A stretch of DNA of 64,000 nt from Hyphobacterium sp. SN044 (GTDB lineage Bacteria; Pseudomonadota; Alphaproteobacteria; Caulobacterales; Maricaulaceae): NCBI RefSeq assembly GCF_021864465.1, contig NZ_JAKKUV010000006.1, forward strand, positions 62,001-126,000. Direction: 5' to 3'. This document shows, piece after piece, positions 45,149-54,883 of this stretch. A program made the position numbers and the translations under genes. Under the pieces are notes generated by a model, which had not been told where the DNA came from, made no database searches, and saw nothing but the letters and a program-made list of their open reading frames with translations. How positions within the stretch are numbered: position 1 is the stretch's first letter; each line of letters begins with the position of its first letter.

Positions 45149-45534
45149 GTCAGAGGCCCGAACACGCCTTCGATCTTGGCCTTTAGCGTTGCCACGGTGA
45201 AGGGTTTGACGAGGTAGTTGTTGACACCGAACTGGACCGCCCTCTGCACGAGATCGGTGTCCGCCCGGCCGGTCAGCATGATGAAGCCGGTCTTCCGGAT
45301 GGGTTCGTGCGAGCGTATCGCGCGCAACAGGCCGAGCCCATCGAGCTTGGGCATATTGTAGTCGGAGATCACCAGGTGGGCCGGACGATCGAGCAAGGCT
45401 TTCAGACCGGCTTCTCCGTCAGGCGCATCGACGATGTCCGTGAAACCGATCTGCTGCAAGCCGGCCCTGACCAGCAGCCGGATTGACATCTGGTCGTCGA
45501 CGACAAGAACCCGAATGTCTTTCGCGGCGGGCAT
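45145..45534 (-). CDS. cheY: CheY-type response regulator (CheYII position)
   Basis: This is a 129-aa stand-alone receiver with a complete site: D13/D14 (LVVDDQ), phospho-acceptor D58 (VISDYNMP), Thr in IMLTGRAD and Lys in YLVKPFTV. It should receive phosphate from CheA and act on the flagellar motor or as a phosphate sink. ATG 45534 shares bases with the CheB stop (TGATG). Confidence 0.92.
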   Translation of the reverse strand: MPAAKDIRVLVVDDQMSIRLLVRAGLQQIGFTDIVDAPDGEAGLKALLDRPAHLVISDYNMPKLDGLGLLRAIRSHEPIRKTGFIMLTGRADTDLVQRAVQFGVNNYLVKPFTVATLKAKIEGVFGPLT

Positions 45535-46568
45535 CAAACCACCTCCCTTTCACCCGCGGCGCAGAGGCCCAGTATGGCAAGTGCCATTCGCGGGAGCGGC
45601 ACCTGCCGCTCGACCGCACCGACTTCCCAGGCCGCGCGCGGCATGCCGTAGACAACGCAGCTGTCCTCGTCCTGACCGAGTGTCCTTGCGCCGGCCTGCC
45701 GCATGGCGAGCAAGCCCTGGGCACCATCGCGGCCCATGCCGGTAAGGAGCGCGCCGACCGCAGCAGCACCGGCCGCCTCTGCCACCGAGCGGAACAGGAC
45801 ATCGACCGATGGCCGGTGACCGCTGACCGGGCCTGATGCCAGGAGGCGGCAGACGCGACGTCCGCTGCCGGTAACGGAGAGGTGGTAGTCACCGCCGGGT
45901 GCGATATAGACGCGGCCCGGTTCCACCGGCGCGCCGTCTTCAGCTTCGGTGATTTCCGGTGCGCACATCTTGTTCAGCCGTTCCGCGAAGCTCCGGGTGA
46001 AGCTGGCTGGCATATGCTGCGTCACCACGGTTGGAGGACAATTCTCCGGGAATTCTGCGAGCACGGTCTGCAGGGCCTCCACCCCGCCCGTGGACGCGCC
46101 GATCGCAACGAGGCGGCCATTACTGCGGAAGTCTGCGATGCGCTCCGGAGCGCGCACCGCATCCGATACCCGGGGGCGCGATGCGGCTGCCGCCTTTACT
46201 TTCTCGGCAAGGTCGGAAAATCCGTATCCTGAATCGCCGCCTACCGGTTTGCCGACACAGTCGAACGCGCCGAGTTCCAGCGCCGCCAGCGTCAGCTCGG
46301 CCCCCTCCTGCGTTAGGGTCGAGACCATGATGACCGGCATCGGCCGGAGCCGCATGAGGCGTTCGAGAAACTCGACCCCATTCATGTTCGGCATCTCGAT
46401 ATCGAGCGTGATCACGTCGGGATCGAGCGCTTTGATGGCCGCGCGCGCTTCCAGCGGATCACCGGCATGCCCGGCGATTTCGATGTCCGGATCGCGGCCG
46501 AGCATGGCGCTGATGATGCTGCGCATTGTCGGCGAGTCGTCGACGACGAGGACACGGACGCGTTTCAT
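45534..46568 (-). CDS. cheB: protein-glutamate methylesterase CheB
   Basis: This 344-aa enzyme has an N-terminal receiver (D10/D11, phospho-D56 in ITLDIEMP, Lys in VGKPVGG) and a C-terminal methylesterase domain with catalytic Ser (IGASTGGVE), His (VTQHMPASF) and Asp (TGMGRDGA). It removes methyl groups from chemoreceptors during adaptation. It overlaps CheR by 4 bp. Confidence 0.95.
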   Translation of the reverse strand: MKRVRVLVVDDSPTMRSIISAMLGRDPDIEIAGHAGDPLEARAAIKALDPDVITLDIEMPNMNGVEFLERLMRLRPMPVIMVSTLTQEGAELTLAALELGAFDCVGKPVGGDSGYGFSDLAEKVKAAAASRPRVSDAVRAPERIADFRSNGRLVAIGASTGGVEALQTVLAEFPENCPPTVVTQHMPASFTRSFAERLNKMCAPEITEAEDGAPVEPGRVYIAPGGDYHLSVTGSGRRVCRLLASGPVSGHRPSVDVLFRSVAEAAGAAAVGALLTGMGRDGAQGLLAMRQAGARTLGQDEDSCVVYGMPRAAWEVGAVERQVPLPRMALAILGLCAAGEREVV

Positions 46569-47434
46569 GCCGGCACCCCGCGTGCGAGGCGGTAGGCCGT
46601 CAGACCGCAGCTTTCGAAAGCATGGCCCGAAACCCGTTCGGAGTGGCCCACATAGAGCCGGCCGTCCGGCTGCAGGCGTTCCGCGAAACGGGTCCAGAGA
46701 CGCGCCTGCGCCGAAGTTTCGAAATAGATCGCGACGTTGCGGCAGAAAATCGCGTCGAACTTGCCGGTAAACGGCCAGCCGGAAAACAGGTTCAGCTCAC
46801 GGAAGGCGATGATCGAACGCAGCGGCCCGGCCATCCGCCACTGCCCCGGTCCGGCCCGCTCCAGCCATTTGCGGTACCGCTCGGGAATCCCCTGCAGCGC
46901 TTCTTCGGAATAGACTCCCTCGCGCCCCGTCTCCACGACCGCCGGGTCGATGTCGGTGGCGAGGATCTTCACGTTCCGGTCCGGCGCGTCGGGAATGGCG
47001 TCGAGCACGCTCATCGCCATGGAATATGGCTCCTGACCGGTGGAGCATCCTGCCGACCAGAGCCGGACCCGGGCGCCGCTGCGTGCCGCCGCGGCCAGCG
47101 CTGGCAACTGGTCGCGCGACAGGGCGTCGAAATGGTGCGGCTCCCGGAAGAAGCGCGTCACATTCGTCGTCAGCGCGGTGAGCATGGACCGTCGTTCCGC
47201 CGCGCCCGCCCCGCTCTCGACGAGTTCGCAATAGTCGCGGAAGCTCTCCAGCCCGAGCGCTCTCAGCCGCTTGGCGAGGCGCGAATAGACCAGCGGTGCC
47301 TTGGCTTCCTGCAGATGGATACCGGAATCGCCATGGAGCACGGCGGCGATACGTCGGAAGTCCTCGGCCGAGAAGTGAAACTCGCCCGCGACCAGAGCGG
47401 CGCGCCCGGACGTTCGGGTTACTGTCGGCGTCAT
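46565..47434 (-). CDS. cheR: chemotaxis protein methyltransferase CheR
   Basis: This 289-aa S-adenosylmethionine-dependent methyltransferase methylates receptor glutamates. An N-terminal helical domain carries [14 protein letters not shown]. The SAM domain carries [23 protein letters not shown] and FCRNVAIYF. It overlaps CheW by 4 bp at its start. Confidence 0.95.
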   Translation of the reverse strand: MTPTVTRTSGRAALVAGEFHFSAEDFRRIAAVLHGDSGIHLQEAKAPLVYSRLAKRLRALGLESFRDYCELVESGAGAAERRSMLTALTTNVTRFFREPHHFDALSRDQLPALAAAARSGARVRLWSAGCSTGQEPYSMAMSVLDAIPDAPDRNVKILATDIDPAVVETGREGVYSEEALQGIPERYRKWLERAGPGQWRMAGPLRSIIAFRELNLFSGWPFTGKFDAIFCRNVAIYFETSAQARLWTRFAERLQPDGRLYVGHSERVSGHAFESCGLTAYRLARGVPA

Positions 47435-47895
47435 GCGGCTTCCGCCTCCTTTTCCGGCAGGAGGTGATCGAGCGAGATCAGGCTGATCATCCGGCCCTCG
47501 ACGGGCAGCACGCCGCGGACGAATTTCCTGACTGTGTCACAAGCCACGTCCGGGGCAGGCTGGATCGCCTCCTCCGACGCGGCAAGGATGTCGGACACGG
47601 CATCGACCAGAAGCCCGACCCAGCGCTCACCGATCCGGGCGACGATGATGACATGCCTGTCCGAGGGATCCGCGGCGCCGAGTCCGAGCCGCGCGGCGAG
47701 ATCCACTACGGGCAGAACCGCACCGCGCAGATTGATGATGCCGCGAACATAGGAGGGCGATTGCGGCAGCGGCGTCGCCGGTGTCCAGCCGCGGATTTCC
47801 CGCACCGCCATGATGTCCACGCAGAATTCCTGTTCGCCGATGCGGAAGGAGATGAGTTCTTTCCCGCCAGTCACGGTCTGGTTCGCTTCGTTCAT
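47431..47895 (-). CDS. cheW: CheW scaffold protein
   Basis: This 154-aa CheW-domain adaptor couples the receptor tip to CheA. It shows [39 protein letters not shown] and [11 protein letters not shown], all typical. It starts 1 bp after the CheA stop. Confidence 0.95.
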   Translation of the reverse strand: MNEANQTVTGGKELISFRIGEQEFCVDIMAVREIRGWTPATPLPQSPSYVRGIINLRGAVLPVVDLAARLGLGAADPSDRHVIIVARIGERWVGLLVDAVSDILAASEEAIQPAPDVACDTVRKFVRGVLPVEGRMISLISLDHLLPEKEAEAA

Positions 47896-47896
47896 G

Positions 47897-50077
47897 TCAG
47901 CTCGCTTTCGCCAGGCTGGCCTGGCCGGTTGGAGGCGGAGCGCGGCGGCTGGAGATCACCGCGTCGATATCGAGGATGAGCGCCACCCGGCCATCGCCGA
48001 GGATCGTCGCGGCTGCCACCCCGTCTACGCGCTGGTAATTGGCCTCGAGGCTCTTGATAACCACTTGGCGCTGGCCCTGGATGGCGTCGACGAGTAGCGC
48101 CGCCCGCCCGCCGGACTCGGTTTCTACCAGGAGCACAACGCATTGCGCGGGATCGGTGCCGGAAGTGCGCCAGCCGAGACGCACGCCGACGTCGATCAGG
48201 GGAACATAGGTATCACGGACCTTCAGAAGCCGGCCTTGCGGACCGAACTTCTCAAGGTCTTCCGGCCGGGGTTTCAGGGTCTCGACAATGGCGGTGAGGG
48301 GCGCCACCAGTGTCTCACCGGCGCAGGTCACCACCATGCCGTCGAGCACGGCGAGGGTCAGCGGCAAGCTGAGCGTGAAGACCGATCCCTCGCCGGGTCG
48401 GGAGGAGATCGATATGCGGCCGCCAAGCGCCTGGATGGAACGCTTGACCACGTCCATGCCGACGCCTCGTCCGGAAATATCTGAAACCTGATCTGCGGTC
48501 GAAAACCCCGGATGAAAGATGAGGTTGTCCACCTCTTCGTCCGAAAGTGCCGCCGACGCGTCGATCAGCCCTCGATCGACGGCCTTTTGCCGCACGCGTT
48601 CGCGGTTGATGCCGCGACCGTCGTCGGCGACTTCGATCACGATGCGGCCGGACCGGTGAACGGCCGACAGACGCACTGTGCCTTCTTCCGGTTTCCCGGC
48701 GCCTTTCCGTTCCCCCGGGGTTTCGAGACCATGATCGACGGCATTGCGCACCATGTGCGTGAGCGGCTCGGTCAGTCGCTCGATCACCGTCTTGTCGACT
48801 TCCGTACCCTCACCTTCGGTCACGAGGCGGACCTGTTTTCCGGTCATGGCCGCAATCTCACGCAGCAGGCGGGGCATGCGCTGGAACACGGATTTTACCG
48901 GCTGGGCGCGGATCGCCATGCAACTGTCCTGGATCTCGCGGGTCAGCTGTTCGAGATCATCCAATGCCATCGATACGCCGTTCGACCGGCCGAGATCGCT
49001 CTCGCTCGCACGCTGCGCCAGCATCGCCTGATTGATGACCAGTTCGCCGACGAGGTCGATCAGCCGATCGACCCGGTCGAGTTCAACACGGATCGTGGCC
49101 TGTGCGGGGGCTGTGGCGGAGGCCGGCTGTGCTTGCGGCTTCGCTGGCTTGTCAGACGCAACCGGGGCGGCAACGGGACCGGGGAGTTCAGCCATGAGCT
49201 CGGCATTAGCGTCAGACAGGGAAATTTCAGGTCCCGCTGGATCGGGCCCGGGCGGGAGGGCCGCAGACCCGGCGTGGTGATCCAGTTGTGCAATCTCGAG
49301 TTCGCAATCGCCCTCGGCAAACTCGAAAACTTCACGGATGGCGGCTTCGCTGCACTCGCCGCTCAACTCGATCTCCCAGGCGAGGTGAGAAACCTCCGGA
49401 TCGAGATCATCGAAGGCCGGCAGGCCGGAAAGATCAGGCGTGACCTGGCACTCCCCCAGGCCTTCGAGTTCGCGGAGCAGGAAGGCGGCGTCGTTGGCCT
49501 TGGCGTAAAGGTCCGTGTTCGGACGGAACCGTATGCGCCATCCAACAGGCGCAGGCGCGGCGGCTTCAAGATCGGCGGGAAGATCGAGGCTGACGGTCTG
49601 GGGGGTGAAATCCAGACCGTCGATCCCGGCATCGTCGGGGACTGTATCGATGGCCAGCTCTCCGTCGGCGTTCGCAGGCGCCGGATCACGACCCTCACTC
49701 AGCGCCTCAAGCTCTGCGGCGATGGCCATGCTTCTCTGCTGCTCGACGCCAGGTCCGCCGTCGCGCGCCGTCTGGACAAGGTCGGCCAGGACGTCCGCAG
49801 CGCGAAGCATCAGCTTCACCGCATCGCCGGCGGCAGCGATCTGACCGGACCGCATGCGGTCGAGTGCGGTTTCGAAAACGTGGGCAAAGCGAACGAGATC
49901 ATCGAGCCCGAAAGCCCCTGCTCCGCCTTTCACAGAGTGGACGGCGCGGAAGATTGCATTGACGGTTTCGTCGTCCCCTTCCCCGTTCTCGAGCGCCATC
50001 AGGCCGGCCTCGAGATCGCCGAGCAATTCCTCACATTCGAGGAAGAAGGTGGCCTTGATGGATTCCATCGGATCCAT
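47897..50077 (-). CDS. cheA: chemotaxis histidine kinase CheA
   Basis: This 726-aa kinase has HPt domain H47 ([13 protein letters not shown]), an acidic linker and P2-like region (about 140-320), dimerisation helices near [15 protein letters not shown], an ATP site ([34 protein letters not shown]) and a C-terminal CheW-like domain ending [15 protein letters not shown]. It phosphorylates the CheY proteins and CheB. The start at 50077 is preferred, with 50068 possible. Confidence 0.95.
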   Translation of the reverse strand: MDPMESIKATFFLECEELLGDLEAGLMALENGEGDDETVNAIFRAVHSVKGGAGAFGLDDLVRFAHVFETALDRMRSGQIAAAGDAVKLMLRAADVLADLVQTARDGGPGVEQQRSMAIAAELEALSEGRDPAPANADGELAIDTVPDDAGIDGLDFTPQTVSLDLPADLEAAAPAPVGWRIRFRPNTDLYAKANDAAFLLRELEGLGECQVTPDLSGLPAFDDLDPEVSHLAWEIELSGECSEAAIREVFEFAEGDCELEIAQLDHHAGSAALPPGPDPAGPEISLSDANAELMAELPGPVAAPVASDKPAKPQAQPASATAPAQATIRVELDRVDRLIDLVGELVINQAMLAQRASESDLGRSNGVSMALDDLEQLTREIQDSCMAIRAQPVKSVFQRMPRLLREIAAMTGKQVRLVTEGEGTEVDKTVIERLTEPLTHMVRNAVDHGLETPGERKGAGKPEEGTVRLSAVHRSGRIVIEVADDGRGINRERVRQKAVDRGLIDASAALSDEEVDNLIFHPGFSTADQVSDISGRGVGMDVVKRSIQALGGRISISSRPGEGSVFTLSLPLTLAVLDGMVVTCAGETLVAPLTAIVETLKPRPEDLEKFGPQGRLLKVRDTYVPLIDVGVRLGWRTSGTDPAQCVVLLVETESGGRAALLVDAIQGQRQVVIKSLEANYQRVDGVAAATILGDGRVALILDIDAVISSRRAPPPTGQASLAKAS

Positions 50078-50086
50078 TTGGAATCC

Positions 50087-50458
50087 CTATCCTGCGGCGC
50101 TGACCCGGCGTACGGCGTCGACCAGACGCTCCGGGTCGAATGGTTTGACAATCCAGCCCGTCGCCCCGGCGTCGCGGGCCCGCATCTTCTTGGCCGGCTC
50201 GCTTTCCGTGGTCAGGACGAGGATGGGAACGCCCCGGTAGCGTTCGTCACCGCGCACGCTCTCGATAAATCCGAAGCCGTCGAGCCGGGGCATGTTGATG
50301 TCGGTTATGATGACGTCAGGCATTTCCTCCTCGAGCCGGTCGAGTCCATCGACACCGTCCTCGGCCTGGATCACGCGGAAACCGGCGGTATCGAGCGCAG
50401 CGCGGAGCATCTCGCGCATGGTCCGTGAGTCATCGACGGTGAGTACGGTCTGGCTCAT
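50087..50458 (-). CDS. cheY: CheY-type response regulator (CheYI position)
   Basis: This 123-aa receiver has D9/D10 (TVDDSRTMR), phospho-acceptor D53 (IITDINMPRLDG), Thr in LVLTTES and Lys in WIVKPFDP. The sequence is a textbook chemotaxis CheY. ATG 50458 overlaps the STAS gene stop (ATGA). Confidence 0.93.
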   Translation of the reverse strand: MSQTVLTVDDSRTMREMLRAALDTAGFRVIQAEDGVDGLDRLEEEMPDVIITDINMPRLDGFGFIESVRGDERYRGVPILVLTTESEPAKKMRARDAGATGWIVKPFDPERLVDAVRRVSAAG

Positions 50459-50733
50459 GCTTCGTCCCCTGCCATTGCGGTGGGAAGATCGAGTCCGCCA
50501 AGGCGAGCGACGCCCCGCAAGAAAGCCTCGCTTGGAGTGTCGACACGCATCAGTTGTCCCTCGGCCCGCCATTTCTCCGCCGCGGCTGCGAGCAGCTGGA
50601 AGCCCAGCCCTCCGACCCACTCGACGCCGGAGGCGTCGAGCCGGACAGGCTGACGGCCGGCCGCGGATAGCGCGGTCTTGAGGCTGGCTGCCGACTGGAG
50701 GTCCAGGCGCGCCGGGAGATAGATGTCGGCCAT
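50455..50733 (-). CDS. STAS-domain protein (CheX position)
   Basis: This 92-aa STAS/anti-sigma-antagonist-like domain (ADIYLPARLDLQSAASLKTA, RLDASGVEWVGGLGFQLLAAA) lies between the receptor and cheYI, the cheX place in the Caulobacter-type operon. The usual phosphorylatable Ser lies in DASGVEWVGG. ATG 50733 has GGAG at 8 bp; ATG 50742 is possible. It may link receptor clusters to the kinase, but the role is not established from sequence. Confidence 0.75.
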   Translation of the reverse strand: MADIYLPARLDLQSAASLKTALSAAGRQPVRLDASGVEWVGGLGFQLLAAAAEKWRAEGQLMRVDTPSEAFLRGVARLGGLDLPTAMAGDEA

Positions 50734-50749
50734 CTCGCCCATCTCCACC

Positions 50750-52642
50750 TCAGAACTCTTCCCAGTCTTCAGCCTCGGCGGCCGGCTTCAGAGCTGCCGA
50801 CTGTCCTCGTCCGCCCGTGGTTTTGAGCGCGGCGACGGTACGCTGCTGCGCAGCAGGCCGCGTCTTGACCGTCGGGGCCGAGACCCGCTCGCCGATGCGG
50901 AAGGCGGCCACGAGCGAAGCCAGGTCTGCCGCCTCGCGGGCAAGCGAATGGCTCGCCGCGGTCGATTCCTCGACCATGGCGGCATTCTGCTGGGTCACCT
51001 GGTCCATCTGGTTGACGGCCGAGTTGACCTGCGAGAGTCCGGTCGACTGTTCCACCGCCGAGGACGAAATCTCGCTGACGAGCTCATTGATCTGGCTGAC
51101 CTGGGAAACAATACGTTCGAGGGCCTCGCCGGTCTGCCCGACGAGATCGACGCCAGTCTCCACTTGTGCGGAGCTCTCGGAAATCAGCGACTTGATCTCC
51201 TTCGCCGCCTCGGCCGAGCGCTGGGCGAGTGCCCGCACTTCGGACGCCACGACCGCGAAGCCTCGGCCGGCATCGCCCGCGCGAGCGGCCTCAACGCCCG
51301 CATTGAGCGCGAGGAGATTGGTCTGGAAGGCGATCTCGTCGATCACCCCGATGATGCGGCTGATCTGCTTGGCAGAGTTTTCAATCTGGCCCATGGCCTC
51401 GACCGCGTTGCGGACCACCTGACCGCCCTTTTCCGCATCGCTGCGAGCGTTCGAAACAACACTGTTGGCCTCGCGGGCGCCCTCTGCCGAAGTCTTCACC
51501 GTGGCGGTGATCTCATCGAGCGCGGCGGCGGTTTCTTCAAGCGAAGCGGCCTGCTGCTCGGTGCGGCGGGACAAATCGTCAGCGGCCTGGCTGATTTCGC
51601 CCGCGCCCGACGAGATGCCCTCGGTCGCCGCGGCGATCCGCTTCATCGCTTCCTGCAGCTTTTCGACCGCCGCGTTGAAGTCGTGCTTCAACTTGGCGTA
51701 TTCGGTCGGCAACTCGTCGTCGATGCGGCGCGTCAGGTCGCCGGCGGACAGGTCCGAAAGACCGGCCGCGATCGACTGCACGGCCCGTTCGTGGATCTCG
51801 TCGGCCTTCTGGCGCGCCTCGGCCTGCTTCTTCAGCTCGGCCTCGGTGCAGGCGGTAAGATAGGTTGAGACGCCGAGATCGATGTCGAGCATCGCGACCT
51901 TGACCAGGGCCGACAGCTTTGCCCCGAGATCGCCGCCGTCGTCGCGGCGGAATCCCTTCTTCTTCCGGCTCTCGTGATCGGCGACGATGTCGCGAACGAT
52001 CGCCTCGATGATCAGCGTGTAGCCACCGATATACCAGCGCGGCTCGAGACCGATCCGGGCATGCGTCTTGCCGATCGTCTCGACACTCTGGATGTAGCCT
52101 GAGTCGAAACTGGCCGCCGCGATACGCTTCCAGTGATTGTCCTGCGCGCCCGACGCGGCATCGATATGCCGCTCGTCGCGGAAAAAGTTCCGCACCTCGG
52201 GATATTTGCGGACCTGCTCATAGAAGGTCTTGAGGCTTTGAGGCACCGATCTCTCGATGACAGGCCGGATGCTGGCGAGCGCCGCCTTCTCCTCCGGGCC
52301 GATTTTCAGGAAATCGAGCCTCTGGCCGATATTCGCGTCAGACATGGACGTCTCTCCACTGGCGTTGAAGTCGGAAAGCGGCGCCAGGCTCGGCGCGGCA
52401 GTCTTCGGGTTGGATGGATCGGAACGAAGCGTACGCTTGGCGCGCGAGGCGGGCCCGGTGAGCAGCAAGGCGCTCAGGATTGCGAGCAGGGCGGAGGCGG
52501 CGGCGGCGGAACTGCCGATGCGGACCAGCACACCCGCGCTCACTGCCGCACCGATCGCATTGAGTTCCACGACCGCAACGGCAATGCATATCGCCAACGG
52601 CGCGCACACAGCCGCGAAAGCGAGATAAAGCTTCAGACGCAT
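50750..52642 (-). CDS. globin-coupled methyl-accepting chemotaxis protein (HemAT-like)
   Basis: This 630-aa receptor heads the che operon. A protoglobin-type heme sensor (about residues 103-260) has the proximal His H194 in [23 protein letters not shown]-like region (about 285-340) and MCP signalling domain follow, with the tip [18 protein letters not shown]. The C terminus DWEEF is a CheR/CheB-docking pentapeptide. An N-terminal part has two hydrophobic segments (about 4-27 and 45-63) and positive ends, so the receptor may be membrane-anchored. If the real start is ATG 52345 (GGAG at 8 bp, protein MSDANIGQ...), it is soluble like known HemAT. It should sense oxygen or NO. Confidence 0.88.
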   Translation of the reverse strand: MRLKLYLAFAAVCAPLAICIAVAVVELNAIGAAVSAGVLVRIGSSAAAASALLAILSALLLTGPASRAKRTLRSDPSNPKTAAPSLAPLSDFNASGETSMSDANIGQRLDFLKIGPEEKAALASIRPVIERSVPQSLKTFYEQVRKYPEVRNFFRDERHIDAASGAQDNHWKRIAAASFDSGYIQSVETIGKTHARIGLEPRWYIGGYTLIIEAIVRDIVADHESRKKKGFRRDDGGDLGAKLSALVKVAMLDIDLGVSTYLTACTEAELKKQAEARQKADEIHERAVQSIAAGLSDLSAGDLTRRIDDELPTEYAKLKHDFNAAVEKLQEAMKRIAAATEGISSGAGEISQAADDLSRRTEQQAASLEETAAALDEITATVKTSAEGAREANSVVSNARSDAEKGGQVVRNAVEAMGQIENSAKQISRIIGVIDEIAFQTNLLALNAGVEAARAGDAGRGFAVVASEVRALAQRSAEAAKEIKSLISESSAQVETGVDLVGQTGEALERIVSQVSQINELVSEISSSAVEQSTGLSQVNSAVNQMDQVTQQNAAMVEESTAASHSLAREAADLASLVAAFRIGERVSAPTVKTRPAAQQRTVAALKTTGGRGQSAALKPAAEAEDWEEF

Positions 52643-53020
52643 GCGCGTGGTTCGCCAGAGCCGGAGACGCGCCTTCCGACCTGCAGGCCGAACCGGGCCT
52701 GCCAGATCTGTTCCTTCCGCGCCGTGACATTTGCGCGCACATCGCCCCTCCAGGATTGACTCGGGTCAAACAACTGGCGATAGGCTCAAGTGTATTTGGT
52801 AAATGAGCGGTTAATATTTAGAAAAATTGAAATATAGAAACTTATGTTCTGAGTATATATTTAGAATATATATTGAAAAGGTATATTTATAATCTATGTT
52901 CTCAGCGCCAAGTGCCGGAATGTGCTCAAGATTGTTGATGCATGTTGTTGTCTGGGGGGTGGACCGCCGGGAGGGCGTGTGGCCTGATACGATTTAGTTT
53001 ATGCTAATAAGGATCGGGGC
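52643..53020. other. 378-bp intergenic control region with AT-rich core
   Basis: This region separates the divergent che operon and BLUF gene. Bases about 52790-52900 are extremely AT-rich for this genome, with repeated TATATT runs and two near-identical TATGTTCTGAG / TATGTTCTCAG repeats at 52843-52853 and 52895-52905. The FNR-type palindrome lies on the che side. No ORF of substance is present. The AT-rich core may hold the promoters of both units or be a transferred or silenced segment. Confidence 0.6.
52756..52769. promoter_or_regulatory. FNR/FixK-type binding site candidate upstream of the che operon
   Basis: TTGAC-TCGG-GTCAA is a perfect palindrome matching the FNR/FixK family layout TTGAY-N4-RTCAA. 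It lies 114 bp before the globin-coupled receptor start at 52642, suggesting low-oxygen control of the operon. Confidence 0.6.
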
Positions 53021-53461
53021 ATGCTCTACCGGCTGATCTACACGAGCAAACCGATGATCGAACTGCGCCCGGGTGCGCTATCGGGTGATTTCGGCCGGGT
53101 AATCCGAGATGGGATGCGCAACAATCTGCGCGACGGCATCACGGGCGCGCTGGTCCATACGCGCTGCCGCTTCATTCAGTTGATGGAAGGCGAGCGAAAC
53201 ACGATTTTCCGCACCTTTTGCCGAATCCTCGAGAACCCGATTCACGAGGAAGTCGCCCTCATCGAGTTCGCTCCGGCCGCCAACCGAAGCTTCACACGCT
53301 GGACAGTGGCAGGGTGGACGGAGGGGCGGTGCCGAGCGGATTGCGGCCCGCAAGCGCCCTGGACCGATCTGCCGCCACAAGCTTGCGCGAATCTCGTCGA
53401 CCGCGTTCTCGCCAACGGCATTGTTCTGGCCGAAGGTTGGCCGAAAGCGGTTTCGGCCTGA
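53021..53461 (+). CDS. BLUF-domain blue-light photoreceptor
   Basis: This 146-aa protein is a flavin-binding BLUF domain with a short tail. The photoactive Tyr is Y7 (LYRLIYTS), the Asn is N35 (RNNLRDGITGAL) and the Gln is Q53 (RFIQLMEGE). The late strand reads FTRWTVAGW, so the usual Trp-x-Met has W94 but V96 instead of Met, which may alter photocycle speed. No output domain is fused; the 50-residue C-terminal tail may bind a partner. ATG 53021 has AAGGAT upstream. It is divergent from the che operon and may relay light input to it. Confidence 0.9.
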   Translation: MLYRLIYTSKPMIELRPGALSGDFGRVIRDGMRNNLRDGITGALVHTRCRFIQLMEGERNTIFRTFCRILENPIHEEVALIEFAPAANRSFTRWTVAGWTEGRCRADCGPQAPWTDLPPQACANLVDRVLANGIVLAEGWPKAVSA

Positions 53462-53470
53462 AGCCCGAGT

Positions 53471-54190
53471 TCAGGACAGGATCAGATTGAGCGCGTCGGC
53501 GTCGAGGACCGCCATCTCGTTCCGGCTGAACTCGATCAGGCCCGCACGCCGCATGTTCGACATGACCCGGCTTGCATGAACCTGGGTGAGACCCAGAGCA
53601 TCGGCGAGATCCTGCTGGCGGATGAGGAAGGGGAAACGGCCATCCTTGGCCGCACCGAGTGCCTCCTGACGACGCATGATGTCGAGGATGAAGCTTGCAA
53701 TTCGCTCCTCCGAGGTGCGGCGGCCGAGATCGACGAGCCGTCGGCGCATCTGCTGGAATTCATCGCGGCAGAGCTGGGCAAAAATGTCCTGCAGGTTTCT
53801 ACACCGCCCATCTGCCGCCACGCTCAGATCGGCCTCGATGACACAGCATTCGAGATCGGAGAGGGCGACCGCGGAGATCGTCATTTCCTCGTCGAGCAGA
53901 CCGGCACAGGTCAGCGTCTCGCCCGGCAGCACGACCGAGAGAATTTGCCGCCGGCCGTCGGGCAGCATGTGGACGGTTGCGGCCCAGCCCGAACGCACAA
54001 CGACGACCGGCCGTCCGGGTGTCCTGGACCGGGCAAAGGTCTGGCGCGCCTTGACCTTCAGGACCAGCCGGTCGATCGGCTTGCCGAGGCAATCGCTTTC
54101 GCCCAGCCAGAGGCTGCAGACGCGGCCTGCACGAAACTCGCATTGCGCGCAGTCGTCCTTGACGGCCTCTTCGAGCGGTACTCTCCACAT
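53471..54190 (-). CDS. FNR-like Crp-family transcriptional regulator
   Basis: This 239-aa regulator has a cyclic-nucleotide-like domain (about 30-150) and a winged helix containing RQQDLADALGLTQVHASRVM. The N terminus CAQCEFRAGRVC gives C14, C17, C25, and the core region has C115/C116 (DLECCVIEADL) where FNR has its fourth cluster Cys, so an oxygen-labile 4Fe-4S cluster is likely. Recognition helix QVHASRVMSNMRR suggests FNR-type boxes. ATG 54190 is chosen; GTG 54268 would add a non-family N terminus. It probably controls the nar and che operons nearby. It is convergent to the BLUF gene (9 bp apart). Confidence 0.85.
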   Translation of the reverse strand: MWRVPLEEAVKDDCAQCEFRAGRVCSLWLGESDCLGKPIDRLVLKVKARQTFARSRTPGRPVVVVRSGWAATVHMLPDGRRQILSVVLPGETLTCAGLLDEEMTISAVALSDLECCVIEADLSVAADGRCRNLQDIFAQLCRDEFQQMRRRLVDLGRRTSEERIASFILDIMRRQEALGAAKDGRFPFLIRQQDLADALGLTQVHASRVMSNMRRAGLIEFSRNEMAVLDADALNLILS

Positions 54191-54290
54191 CAAACGCGAA
54201 TCCCCGGAAGCGCAGGCTGGCAAGATAGCCGGCCCGACATGCACCCTGGCAGGTGCGGCAAGCAGCACGGAACCATCGCTTTCCTCCCGA

Positions 54291-54309
54291 TGATTTCATG
54301 ACGAAATCA
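54291..54309. promoter_or_regulatory. palindromic operator candidate
   Basis: TGATTTC-ATGAC-GAAATCA is a perfect 7-bp inverted repeat, about 100 bp upstream of the FNR-like start. It could be an autoregulatory or other repressor site. Confidence 0.4.
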
Positions 54310-54359
54310 GAAATATGGGCCGTCGAGCGGGAAGGCAACGGAGGCTGCTGAAAAAGCAT

Positions 54360-54373
54360 ATGATATAAATCAA
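54360..54373. promoter_or_regulatory. FNR-type box candidate upstream of the FNR-like gene
   Basis: ATGAT-ATAA-ATCAA matches the FNR consensus TTGAT-N4-ATCAA at 9 of 10 defined positions. It lies 170 bp before ATG 54190. Confidence 0.5.
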
Positions 54374-54570
54374 TGATTTAAATGTAATAACAATTCAGAT
54401 ACATCGATCGGAAATTCCGAACCGCATAATCGACGACTTATATCAATAGATATATTCAGTATATAAGATGTTTTCTTGCGATCTTTGATGTATTTCTGCT
54501 GATTTGCAACCGTTGCCGCGTTCGCCCTCAACCTTGCAACGACCAGAATTTGTCTGTCAGTTAACGGTGA

Positions 54571-54720
54571 CCGGGCCGTTTCGTGCCTCACCTCGATGCC
54601 GCACCCGTGAAGCAGGTCCTCTACGCTCCGCAACGAGAGCGGAAACCGGACAGACATCGTCACCGCAAGCCGGATGACTTCAGGCGATGTCCTGAAGTCG
54701 CGAAACGGGTTCGTGCTCAT
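54571..54720 (-). pseudogene. IS6-family transposase N-terminal fragment
   Basis: About 50 codons (STNPFRDFRTSPEVIRLAV, RFPLSLRSVEDLLHGCGIEV) match the N-terminal helix-turn-helix of IS6/IS26-like transposases, and then the frame enters unrelated AT-rich DNA. It is a close relative of the start of the copy at 55679. The gene cannot be functional. Confidence 0.8.
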
Positions 54721-54744
54721 CGACTCAGGATGGCGGTCATCCCG

Positions 54745-54764
54745 CTAACGCCGGGTTTCCTCTG
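54745..54764. repeat. IS6-type right-end repeat, fragment copy
   Basis: CTAACGCCGGGTTTCCTCTG is identical to 55704-55723 and lies at the same place just upstream of each transposase start. Confidence 0.7.
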
Positions 54765-54883
54765 GCAACCCTTGCCGCAGCGCTAACCGCCGGAAACACG
54801 GCGGAATTTCCCGGTTACGGGAATGTCTCTGATTTTCCGGACATACATGGCGGTGCTGTCAGACAAAAGCGAACCGGTCTCTG

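Larger units (their letters stand above)
54191..54570. other. AT-rich intergenic region between FNR-like gene and IS remnant
   Basis: This stretch holds no gene I can support. It contains the palindrome at 54291 and the FNR-type half-palindrome at 54360, followed by AT-rich sequence (about 54360-54500) that is out of character with the genome and adjoins the IS fragment. Confidence 0.5.

Noticed and set aside
48512-50428. 638-codon plus-strand ORF
   Set aside because: Antisense to cheA and cheY, which are unmistakable.
52345-52642. N-terminal part of the globin receptor as a separate small membrane protein
   Set aside because: The frame runs without a stop into the globin domain; it is either the receptor's own anchor or untranslated leader.
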